A DNA stretch of 64,000 nt from Microbacterium sp. CGR2. Lineage in GTDB: Bacteria; Actinomycetota; Actinomycetes; Actinomycetales; Microbacteriaceae. The notes beneath the pieces are model-generated. The model saw only the letters and a program-made list of their open reading frames with translations. It did not search any database and was not told the DNA's origin. Below, piece after piece: positions 35,224 through 42,959 of the stretch (the first letter of the stretch is position 1; each line of letters opens with the position of its first letter). The stretch is taken from assembly GCF_003626735.1 (NCBI RefSeq), contig NZ_RBHX01000001.1, positions 3,348,001 to 3,412,000 on the forward strand. Reading direction: 5' to 3'. The translations under genes were made by a program, and so were the position numbers.

Positions 35224-36687
35224 GTGAATCCTACGGACTGGCTGTTCATCCCGCTTTGCGTCCTGACCCTCGTCACGTTGCTGTTCCTTTTCGTGTTGGG
35301 CGCGACGGTTGTCTTCCCGCGGAAGTGGGATGTGACGCTTCGCGACGCAGCACTTGCGGAGGTCGAGCGTCGCTTCGTCGGCCTGGGGCTCCGCCCCCAA
35401 TCCGATCTCATCGCAGCCGACCGAATGGTGGGCAACGGGGACAAGCCCGCTGATAACAATGACGACACAGCGAGCGCGGTCCTGGATGCGGTGCTGGTTC
35501 TGACGAACAGGTCTGACCGGTCGCTCCTCGACGCGGAACTGGATGGTCTGCGGTCGCGTCTGGAGTGCTCGGCGATTGAGCAGCAGGTCCGGATGGTGGC
35601 ACGAGTACGGAGTATCCGCGTCGCGAGATATCTGTGGGCGACGAGCGCCTGGTTCAACACGGCACGGTTCGCTCTAGTGGGGTTCCTCTGGTTCTTTCCC
35701 CGCGTGTTGCCGTTCTTGGGGCGGCGTTTGCAGAAGCATGGTGGAGCTCTGGGAATCATCGGGGTCGTGGTCGGCCTGTTGTGGGCTGCTGTCGCCCGCG
35801 CGACGGCGCCCGAAGGTTCCGCGTTCGACTGGTTTAGCGTGGTCAGCAACGTCGGTCTCATCTGCGCTATCGCGGGCATGGTGATCGCGGTACTGGGGTT
35901 GTACAAGGCGGTGTTGGTGACGAGGTTCGGTGCTCCTCGCCAGTGGACGCGTCGAGGGGTCATCACCGGCAGCGTGTTCGTTCTATACATTTGCGTGATC
36001 TTGGGTCTGACTTGGTCCGGTGTGATCACGGATTGGCAATGGCATCTCGTCCGCTGGGGCCAGACCCTGGAAGTGACGGACGACGTGGGGCGATGGATTG
36101 GCGGTCTCGTGCTCGCCCTCGCCGTGGCTTACGGGCTCACAAACGCCTACCGGTGGGTCCGTGCTCCGGGGATGACTCTCAGCAACAGGCTGTGGATTCT
36201 GGCCGGCTCACCGATTCTGCTCGTGATGCTGGTTCTCATGGTGCCCTTCGTCCTCGACACTCCGTTTGCGAATGTCTCTTGGGTCCTCGTCGTTGCTGGT
36301 TGGGTCATCGTTCTGCTTGGCATGATCGCGTCGATCGCTGGATGCGTCGAGTGGATGCGGAAGTACCGGCTACTCAAGCAACTCGGTCTGCTCCCGCCTC
36401 GACGCGGCTTTCGCTGGTGGGCCCTGCTCACGTGGGTTACTGCTGGCATTATCTTCAACAGCGGACTAACTCTGCTGCTGGCGTCGAATCAACACACAGC
36501 AGACTCTGCACTCTTCTCTGCCGCCCTCAGCATTCTCAATCTGCTGACCGGACTGTGGACGCTTGCCGTCATCCCAGGGATGGTTGTGACGGCGCTCTAT
36601 GTGCGACGGATCAACAAGGCGTACGAAGCTCTGCGATTCCAACTCGCACCACCTCACCCCAACCTCGGCACGCGGGAAGGCGATTAG
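35224..36687 (+). CDS. Polytopic membrane protein, 487 aa
   Basis: Start GTG 35224. One N-terminal helix (WLFIPLCVLTLVTLLFLFVL), a cytoplasmic stretch of ~130 residues rich in charged residues (ALAEVERRFVGLGLRPQSDL), then about ten further hydrophobic helices. The C-terminus is soluble (NKAYEALRFQLAPPHPN). No transporter or channel signature seen. It lies downstream of the frameshifted defence protein in the same orientation, so it could be its partner, but this is only positional. Confidence 0.75.
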   Translation: MNPTDWLFIPLCVLTLVTLLFLFVLGATVVFPRKWDVTLRDAALAEVERRFVGLGLRPQSDLIAADRMVGNGDKPADNNDDTASAVLDAVLVLTNRSDRSLLDAELDGLRSRLECSAIEQQVRMVARVRSIRVARYLWATSAWFNTARFALVGFLWFFPRVLPFLGRRLQKHGGALGIIGVVVGLLWAAVARATAPEGSAFDWFSVVSNVGLICAIAGMVIAVLGLYKAVLVTRFGAPRQWTRRGVITGSVFVLYICVILGLTWSGVITDWQWHLVRWGQTLEVTDDVGRWIGGLVLALAVAYGLTNAYRWVRAPGMTLSNRLWILAGSPILLVMLVLMVPFVLDTPFANVSWVLVVAGWVIVLLGMIASIAGCVEWMRKYRLLKQLGLLPPRRGFRWWALLTWVTAGIIFNSGLTLLLASNQHTADSALFSAALSILNLLTGLWTLAVIPGMVVTALYVRRINKAYEALRFQLAPPHPNLGTREGD

Positions 36688-36910
36688 GCAACCTGGCCGC
36701 ACGACAGCTAGACGTGCGAGCAGGACGGGGGCACCATGGAGGTCAAACCAGGACGCACTGATCGGGGGGGCGTCGACGTCTGGGGGCCCCTCCCCTGAGA
36801 AGCTGACCCCGACAGCCGACGAGTTTGGAGTCCGTGATCATGGGCTCATTCGTCGCCGGACCGATATGAGGATCAGCAAGAAGTGACGCAATACGCCGAA
36901 ATCATCGCTC

Positions 36911-37222
36911 GTGACTAGAGGCACGAGGATCCCGCTGCTTGAGGACATCACGCCCGCGGAACACAGCCGCATCACCGATGCGGAAGCCAGTCGCGTGCGC
37001 GCCGGCAACGCCGCCGAGGTGTGGCGGCTCACCGTGAAGACCCGAGCGTCCACAACAGTCGCGGAATCTCTTTTCACCGTCCCGCTCGGAGACCAGTCCG
37101 CACAATACGTCGCCGAGCGTGTGTTCAGCATCTTGGCTGCCGTGAAGCTCGGGCCGGAACAAGGATGGCGCGAGGTCCGAGCGGGCCACATCTGTGGCCC
37201 GGTGAAGCACGTCCACCCATAA
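36911..37222 (+). CDS. Hypothetical protein, 103 aa
   Basis: From GTG 36911: MTRGTRIPLLEDITPAEHSR ... VAESLFTVPLGDQSAQYVAE ... GWREVRAGHICGPVKHVHP. Composition looks like a real soluble protein, but there is no clear ribosome-binding site and the opposite strand is open too, so the call is tentative. The 223 bp before it (36688-36910) hold no supported gene. Confidence 0.4.
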   Translation: MTRGTRIPLLEDITPAEHSRITDAEASRVRAGNAAEVWRLTVKTRASTTVAESLFTVPLGDQSAQYVAERVFSILAAVKLGPEQGWREVRAGHICGPVKHVHP

Positions 37223-37586
37223 GCTGCTCCCCTGCAGCTCCTCCGGGATCGCCTGCCCGCGATCGTGCCAGGCGACCGCGCGGTCGAACCGGGCGGTCAG
37301 GACTCTCAGGCGCGGCAGCAGTCTGCGAACGTCGGGGCCGGGCTCACTCACGTCCTGTGTGCCACACCACGGTATGGATGCAGGCGCAGTACTGCGTTCA
37401 GAGGCGCGGCCTCGGAAGCTGGGCTCATGAGGACGACTGCGATGGTGCCGAGCAGCAGGTTTGTCGAGCACGGCGGAATGCTCTGGAAACGTGCGCCTGA
37501 AGGCGCGTCGACCTTCGATGACTTTCTCCGGGCACGGGGCCGCTGGCTGGGGATTCTTCCAGGAGACCCGGTGGAACCCCTGGCGT
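37223..37586. other. Eroded stretch without a supported gene
   Basis: Short plus-strand frames give fragments such as FDDFLRARGRWLGILPGDP and ARSWAHEDDCDGAEQQ, but they shift frame within tens of bases and none has a start signal. Likely decayed coding DNA. Confidence 0.4.
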
Positions 37587-37847
37587 ATGGACGAACTCGA
37601 ACAAGAGCAGGAACGGGCGTACCGGGTGATGCGGGAATGGATGCGCGCCGAACCCGACCATCAGTATTTGACGAAACGACAGATGGGAGCGAGGGAAGCG
37701 GCAATCATGCGAAAGCACAATGCCCAGTACAAGGCAGATCAATCTCCTTGGGAACGGGATAAGCACCGCTACAATTCTGAGCGTGAGAAGGCAACGCTTC
37801 CCCCTCCACGAACGGGAATCAATCCGCTTCCTCTTCCAGATCGATGA
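37587..37847 (+). CDS. Hypothetical basic protein, 86 aa
   Basis: ATG 37587 begins MDELEQEQERAYRVMREWMR, continues helical and charged (RQMGAREAAIMRKHNAQYKA) and ends PRTGINPLPLPDR. The frame is open well upstream of the ATG without a clear start. It overlaps the next small gene by 65 bp in another frame. No function assigned. Confidence 0.45.
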   Translation: MDELEQEQERAYRVMREWMRAEPDHQYLTKRQMGAREAAIMRKHNAQYKADQSPWERDKHRYNSEREKATLPPPRTGINPLPLPDR

Positions 37848-37981
37848 AGAGAGCTGGCCGTCGACGGAACACTCAACGACATCGTCGCCGAGTACCGCTG
37901 GGGCTACGGATCCGTCTACTTTACGGAACACCCGCCCACGACGGGACCGTACGCGACGTCGTTGCACCTCATCGACTTCTG
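37783..37981 (+). pseudogene. Small leaderless gene with a one-base deletion
   Basis: GTG 37783 starts RRQRFPLHERESIRFLFQID EESWP; at about 37858 the sensible protein continues in another frame as VDGTLNDIVAEYRWGYGSVY and FTEHPPTTGPYATSLHLIDF, ending TGA 37979-37981. A single missing base after TGGCC restores a ~66-residue protein. A clear promoter precedes it: TTGGGA 37748-37753, 16-bp spacer, TACAAT 37770-37775, with GTG 7 nt downstream, so the transcript would be leaderless. Function unknown. Confidence 0.55.
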
Positions 37982-38041
37982 ACTTCTAATCGCTGACGGC
38001 CGAGCAAACTCCACAGTTCGGCTGCTCCATGAGGGTCATCG

Positions 38042-38066
38042 AAAGATCTATTAAGATATATTCAAT
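38042..38066. promoter_or_regulatory. Candidate GntR operator before the carboxypeptidase operon
   Basis: An AT-rich 25-bp site in an otherwise GC-rich region: AAAGA-T-CTATT-AAG-ATATA-T-TCAAT. The right half matches the ATACANTCAAT half-site of the palindrome at 50719-50743 with one mismatch; the left half is weaker. It sits 28 bp before GTG 38095. Confidence 0.55.
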
Positions 38067-38094
38067 TGACTCATTAATTTTCCGAGGGAGACCT

Positions 38095-39561
38095 GTGACC
38101 GAGCCGACCCCCGCAGACGCACCTGACACGGAGACCTTCACCTCACGTCGCCACCGCATCACCGCGGGCGGGCGCTCGCTCGACTACAGCGCCGGAGCGG
38201 GCACCGTGATCGTCCGCGACGACGAGCACCGCCCGCTCGCGAGCGTGTTCTACACCTCGTACGTCGCCGATCGCGAGGAGGGCGCGCCGGTCCGCCCCGT
38301 GACGTTCCTGTTCAACGGCGGCCCCGGTTCGGCGAGCCTCTGGCTCAACATCGGCGGCTTCGGGCCGAAGCGCACGCCCACGAACACACCCCTCGCGACG
38401 CCGCCCGCCCCTTACGCGAGCGGCGACAACCCGCACACGCTGCTCACCGCCTCTGACCTCGTGTTCATCGACGCGCCCGGCACCGGATACTCGCGTCTTC
38501 TCGGTGATGCGACCCCGGCCGAACTGTGGGGCGTCGACCAGGACGTGGCCGCGTTCGCGAAGGCGATCACGCGCTGGCTCACGATCACGAACAACTGGAA
38601 CGCGCCACGCTTCCTGTTCGGCGAGTCGTACGGCACCACACGCGCCGCGTCGCTCGTGCACCGGCTGCAGAACCAGGGCCTCGACTTCAACGGCGTCGTG
38701 CTCCTGTCGACCGTGCTCAACTGGGGCGAAAGCAACCTCGGCGGACCCCGCGAGTACATCAATCTGCTCCCCTCGTACGCGGCGACCGCCTGGTACCACG
38801 GCAAAACCCGCACCGCGCACACCGCGCTCGAGCCGCTCCTCATCGAGGCACGCGAGTTCGCCCAGGGTCCGTTCGCCGAAGCGCTGCTGCGCGGCGATCT
38901 GCTGCCCGCCGATCTCGAGGACGCCGTCGCCGAACGCATGAGCGCCCTCGTCGGGCTCGATGCCGACTACCTGAAGAAGCACCACTTCCGCATCGGGATG
39001 GAGCAGTACCGCTACGCCCTGCTCGCCGACGAAGGGCGCGTGATCGGCCGCTTCGACACCCGCTTCACCGCCGAGCACCAGTACGTCGTCGGCAACGGCT
39101 CGCACGACCCGGCCACCGACGACGCCGCCACGGCCGGCGTCAACAGCGCACACCTCTCGACGTACCGCGCCCATCTCGTGGACGACATCGGCTTCACCAG
39201 CGAGCTGCACTACCGCCACCTGCACAACATGCCCATCTCCCGCGCGTGGGACTGGAAGCACAAGGCACCGGGCGTGGATGCCCCGCAGCTGGTGCCCGAC
39301 GTCTCCATCGACCTGTCGGCCGCCGTGCGCCGCAACCCGAACCTGAAGGTGTTCGTGATGGGCGGCTTCTACGACCTGGCCACCCCGTTCTTCGGGCCCG
39401 AGGTCGACGTGGCGCAGCTGTATCTGGCGCCGAGCCTGCGCGAGAACATCCGCTTCACGTTCTACGAGTCCGGTCACATGACATTCGTGGACGAGCGGGC
39501 GGTGGAGCGCATGAAGAGCGATCTCGACGACTTCTACCGCGACGCGACGACGCACGGATGA
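38095..39561 (+). CDS. Serine carboxypeptidase, S10 family (first of a tandem pair)
   Basis: 488 residues. Start GTG 38095 has GAGGGAG 5 nt upstream; an in-frame ATG at 38029 lies upstream of the operator and is unlikely. S10 signatures: FLFNGGPGSASLWLNIGGFG (oxyanion region), FIDAPGTGYS, nucleophile in FLFGESYGTTRAASL (Ser), Asp in VMGGFYDLATPF, His in FYESGHMTFVDE. S10 enzymes remove C-terminal amino acids. There is no signal peptide, so it should work in the cytosol on imported peptides, which fits the peptide ABC transporter in the same regulon. Confidence 0.92.
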   Translation: MTEPTPADAPDTETFTSRRHRITAGGRSLDYSAGAGTVIVRDDEHRPLASVFYTSYVADREEGAPVRPVTFLFNGGPGSASLWLNIGGFGPKRTPTNTPLATPPAPYASGDNPHTLLTASDLVFIDAPGTGYSRLLGDATPAELWGVDQDVAAFAKAITRWLTITNNWNAPRFLFGESYGTTRAASLVHRLQNQGLDFNGVVLLSTVLNWGESNLGGPREYINLLPSYAATAWYHGKTRTAHTALEPLLIEAREFAQGPFAEALLRGDLLPADLEDAVAERMSALVGLDADYLKKHHFRIGMEQYRYALLADEGRVIGRFDTRFTAEHQYVVGNGSHDPATDDAATAGVNSAHLSTYRAHLVDDIGFTSELHYRHLHNMPISRAWDWKHKAPGVDAPQLVPDVSIDLSAAVRRNPNLKVFVMGGFYDLATPFFGPEVDVAQLYLAPSLRENIRFTFYESGHMTFVDERAVERMKSDLDDFYRDATTHG

Positions 39562-40949
39562 TCGGGCTCGAGGCTGTAGGCCGGGTCAGCGACCTGGCCT
39601 ACACCGCCCGCCTCGAGGAGCTCCCGCTGCGGCGCTCGGAAGGCGCGGTCCAGGGGAGGATCTCGGCGTTCAGCTACATCGTTGAGGGCACGGATCGCCC
39701 GGTGCTGTTCCTGACCAACGGTGGACCGGGAGTGTCGACGCTCTATCTTCACCTGAGCGGGATCGGGCCGATGCGCGCGCAGGTCCCCGTCGACCTCGCC
39801 GACGCCGGGCTCCCTCCCTACGGCGTGGAGGAGAGCCCGTCGACGATCCTCGACGTCGCCGACCTGGTGTTCCTCGACGCACCCGGCACCGGGTTCGGCG
39901 CCTTCGCTGACGATGCCGATGCGTCGGACTTCCGTTCCGTGGAGGGAGACGCCGACGCCATCGCCGCCGCCATCTCGGACTGGGTCGACCGGCACGGTCG
40001 CTGGAACTCCCGGAAGTTCTTCCTCGGAGAGAGCTACGGCACCCTGCGCGCGGCTTTCCTCGCGACCTCCTCGCACAGCATGGACACCGCGCCGCTGGAC
40101 GGCATCGTGCTGCTGGGGCAGGCCGTCAACATCCAGGAGACGCTGGATCGTCCGGGCAACGTGGTCGGAGCGCTCGCGAACCTGCCGTACAAGGCGGCGA
40201 CGGCCTGGTATCACGGCGTCGGCTCCCGCGAACACGAGACGGTCGAGGAAGCGATCACCGCGGCACTGGACTTCGCGCGCAGCGACCTCGCCCTGGCGAT
40301 GCTGCAGGGCGACCAGTTATCACTCGACGAGCGCGTCGCGATCTCGGAGCGCCTCTCGCGGATGATCGGGATCGCCGCAGACGAGCTCGCCGACGATCGA
40401 TTCTGGGTCAGTAAACAGGACTTTCGTTCGCGCCTGCTCGCCGGCCGCGTCCTCGGGGTGACCGACAGCCGATACTCCGCGCCGGCAGCCGACAGCCGCG
40501 CCGGTGAACTCGAGTACGACCCCTCCGATGTGGCGCTCTCCCCGCGGTACGTGGCGGGGCTGCAGCAGCTGTTGCGACACGTCTTCGGAACCACCCCCGC
40601 GCAGCCGTATCGCGTGGTCGACCCGGAGGCGGGCCGCGACTGGGAGTGGGACGAGCAGGGCGGGGCCGGGTTCGTCGCCTACGGGCGCCCCTCCCCGTTC
40701 CGCACGTACCCGTACCCGGCACGGTTGTCACGCTGGATGAAGCAGACACCGCGCGGACGGCTGTTCATCGGTACCGGTGTGTACGACTCGCTGACGACCG
40801 TCGGCGCGGCCGACCACCTGCTGCGGCAATGGGGGTTGCCGCGCGAGCGCACCGAGACGCACTGGTACCGTGCCGGGCACATGATGTACAGCGACCCCGA
40901 GGCCGCGGTGCGTCTGAACTCCGACCTCCGCGCCTTCCTCACCCGCTGA
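39558..40949 (+). CDS. Serine carboxypeptidase-like protein, S10 family (second of pair)
   Basis: 463 residues; ATG 39558 overlaps the first peptidase's stop (ATGA). A diverged paralogue: FLTNGGPGVSTLYLHLSGIG, FLDAPGTGFGAF, FLGESYGTLRAAFLA (nucleophile Ser), GTGVYDSLTTVGAAD (Asp) and HWYRAGHMMYSDPEA (His) are all kept, so it should be active. No signal peptide. Coupled expression suggests the two enzymes form a complex or split substrate specificity. Convergent with the transporter operon, 21 bp gap. Confidence 0.9.
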   Translation: MIGLEAVGRVSDLAYTARLEELPLRRSEGAVQGRISAFSYIVEGTDRPVLFLTNGGPGVSTLYLHLSGIGPMRAQVPVDLADAGLPPYGVEESPSTILDVADLVFLDAPGTGFGAFADDADASDFRSVEGDADAIAAAISDWVDRHGRWNSRKFFLGESYGTLRAAFLATSSHSMDTAPLDGIVLLGQAVNIQETLDRPGNVVGALANLPYKAATAWYHGVGSREHETVEEAITAALDFARSDLALAMLQGDQLSLDERVAISERLSRMIGIAADELADDRFWVSKQDFRSRLLAGRVLGVTDSRYSAPAADSRAGELEYDPSDVALSPRYVAGLQQLLRHVFGTTPAQPYRVVDPEAGRDWEWDEQGGAGFVAYGRPSPFRTYPYPARLSRWMKQTPRGRLFIGTGVYDSLTTVGAADHLLRQWGLPRERTETHWYRAGHMMYSDPEAAVRLNSDLRAFLTR

Positions 40950-40970
40950 GGAACTCGACCGGCCTGCGGA

Positions 40971-42155
40971 TCAGTCGGCGAGCGTCTCCAGTGCGAAAGC
41001 CGCGAGCGCCGCGGCCTGATCGGCGAGGATCGCGTCGTCGAACACGACCGTCGGAGAGTGGTTCGGAGACGCCGTCTCGAGGTCGACCTCCGCCGGTGTC
41101 GCCCGCAGGAACAGGAAGGCCCCCGGCACCTGTTCGAGCACGAAGGAGAAGTCCTCCGATCCCATCACGGGGTGCGCGGTCTCCCACACGCGCTCTTCGC
41201 CGAAGAGCCCCTGCAGCGTGGCTCGCACCCGCTCGACAGCGCGAGCATCGTTCACGGTGGGTGCGCACAGCACGGTCACCTCGACTTGGGCCGTGCAGTC
41301 GTGGGCTGCGGCGATCTCGCGGGCGAGGGCCGGGAGCTCTGCCTGCACGCGCGCGCTCGACTCGTGCGACAGCACCCGCACCGAGGCGACGAGCGTGGCG
41401 GTGTCGGAGATGATGTTCCGGGCCGGTCCCCCGGCATGCAGCTGCGTGACGCTGAGGACGACCGGATCGAACACGTCGAAGCGGCGGGTGACGAAGGTCT
41501 GCAGTGCAGTCACGAGCTCGGCGGCCACCGGCACAGGGTCCCGGGTCAGGTGCGGCGCGGACGCGTGTCCCCCGGCTCCTGTGATGGTGATCTCGACCTC
41601 GATCGCGCCGGCCATGAGCGCGCCGGGACGGGTTGAGAACACGCCGTACTCTCCGGGCACGACATGGATGCCGAAGGCCGCGACGGGCCGGGAGCCCGTG
41701 GTCTCGAGGAGTCCCTCGGCGAGCATCCGCTTCGCACCATCTCCGAGTTCCTCGCCCGGCTGGAACATCAGCAGGACGTCGCCGTGGAGCTCCTCGCGGC
41801 GCCCGGCCAGCAGGTGGGCGGCTCCGACGAGACCGGCGACGTGCAGGTCGTGCCCGCAGGCGTGCATGCGCCCCCCGGATGCCGCGTAGTCGAGCCCGGT
41901 GTCTTCGACGAGGGGAAGCGCATCCATGTCGGCACGCAGCAGCACGGTCGGTCCGGGATGCGCGCCACGCACGACCGCGGTGATCGAGCTCAGGCCCTCA
42001 CCGAGGACCACCTCGAGCCCGAGGGGCTCCAGCGCGTCGAGCACCCGCCGCTGCGTGCGCGGCAGCTCGATCCCCAGCTCGGGGTCGGCGTGGATCGCGC
42101 GGCGCAGGGCCAGGAGCTCGGGCAGCAGGACCTGAGCGTCGTCGAGCAGGGTCAT
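40971..42155 (-). CDS. M20D amidohydrolase/aminoacylase (paralogue 1)
   Basis: 394 residues. M20D family (IAA-amino acid hydrolase, hippuricase, N-acyl-amino acid amidohydrolase): RRAIHADPELGIELPRTQ, metal ligands in LLRADMDALP and GRMHACGHDLHVAG (Cys and His), MFQPGEE (catalytic Glu), dimerisation domain GAGGHASAPHLTRDP, and VMGSEDFSFVLEQVPG. Removes acyl groups from N-acyl amino acids or cleaves small amides. Last gene of the ABC transporter operon (adjacent, no gap to the ATPase), so it likely acts on the imported compound. Paralogue at 51615-52796. Confidence 0.9.
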   Translation of the reverse strand: MTLLDDAQVLLPELLALRRAIHADPELGIELPRTQRRVLDALEPLGLEVVLGEGLSSITAVVRGAHPGPTVLLRADMDALPLVEDTGLDYAASGGRMHACGHDLHVAGLVGAAHLLAGRREELHGDVLLMFQPGEELGDGAKRMLAEGLLETTGSRPVAAFGIHVVPGEYGVFSTRPGALMAGAIEVEITITGAGGHASAPHLTRDPVPVAAELVTALQTFVTRRFDVFDPVVLSVTQLHAGGPARNIISDTATLVASVRVLSHESSARVQAELPALAREIAAAHDCTAQVEVTVLCAPTVNDARAVERVRATLQGLFGEERVWETAHPVMGSEDFSFVLEQVPGAFLFLRATPAEVDLETASPNHSPTVVFDDAILADQAAALAAFALETLAD

Positions 42156-42959
42156 TCAGGATCCGATCGAGTGGAGGAGGCTGTCGGTGCCAGCGTTCTG
42201 GATGCGCGGGATGGCCGCCACGAGCGCCTGTGTGTAGGGATGCTGCGGGTTGGTGACGATCGCGTCGGCATCGCCGTGCTCGACGATCTCGCCGCTGCGC
42301 ATCACGGCGGTGGTGTCGGCGATGTAGCGCACCGCGGCGAGGTTGTGGGTGATGAACAGCACCGAGAGCTCGAGCTCGCGCTGCAGGTCGCGCATCAGGT
42401 TGAGCACCGCGCCCTGCACCGAGGCGTCGAGGGCGGACGTGATCTCATCCGCGATGATCAGGCGCGGCTTCACCGCGAGGCAGCGGGCGATCGCGACGCG
42501 CTGCCGCATGCCGCCGGACAGGCTCGAAGGATGCAGCTCCGACACACCGGGCTTCAGCCGAACGAGTTCGAGCAGCTCCCTGACGCCGACCGCACGAGCC
42601 TTGGCGTTGCCGGAGCCGTGGGTGGCCAGCGCCTCGTCCAGGGTCTCGCCCACCGACATGCGCGGGTTCAGCGACGAGTACGGGTCCTGGAAGATCATCT
42701 GCACGTCTCGGGCGTGGGCCCTGCGATCACGGCGTCCGACCGCGAGGTCCTTGCCGTCGAGCAGGATCCGCCCCGACGTCGGCTTCTGAAGCCCCGCGAC
42801 CGTGCGTGCGACCGTGGACTTGCCCGATCCGGATTCGCCCACCAGCCCCACCGTAGTGCCGTGCGGCACCGTGAGCGACACGTCGTCCACCGCATTCACG
42901 GCGTGGGGCCCGCGGCCGAATGTGACCACGAGGTTCTCGATGACGAGATCGGCCATCAT
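42156..42959 (-). CDS. Peptide ABC transporter ATPase (DppF/OppF type)
   Basis: 267 residues; ATG 42959 overlaps the preceding stop (ATGA). Complete ABC ATPase: Walker A GLVGESGSGKSTVART, Q-loop FQDPYSSLNP, signature LSGGMRQRVAIAR, Walker B LIIADEIT, H-loop FITHNLA. The C-terminal NPQHPYTQALVAAIP is typical of dipeptide/oligopeptide/nickel importers. Works with the permease-ATPase fusion and DppB-like permease upstream. Confidence 0.92.
   Translation of the reverse strand: MMADLVIENLVVTFGRGPHAVNAVDDVSLTVPHGTTVGLVGESGSGKSTVARTVAGLQKPTSGRILLDGKDLAVGRRDRRAHARDVQMIFQDPYSSLNPRMSVGETLDEALATHGSGNAKARAVGVRELLELVRLKPGVSELHPSSLSGGMRQRVAIARCLAVKPRLIIADEITSALDASVQGAVLNLMRDLQRELELSVLFITHNLAAVRYIADTTAVMRSGEIVEHGDADAIVTNPQHPYTQALVAAIPRIQNAGTDSLLHSIGS

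Noticed and set aside
36902..37471. Minus-strand frame of 189 codons
   Set aside because: Competes with the 103-aa plus-strand frame and has a mosaic composition; one stretch (VLTARFDRAVAWHDRGQA) looks protein-like but no start or family supports it.
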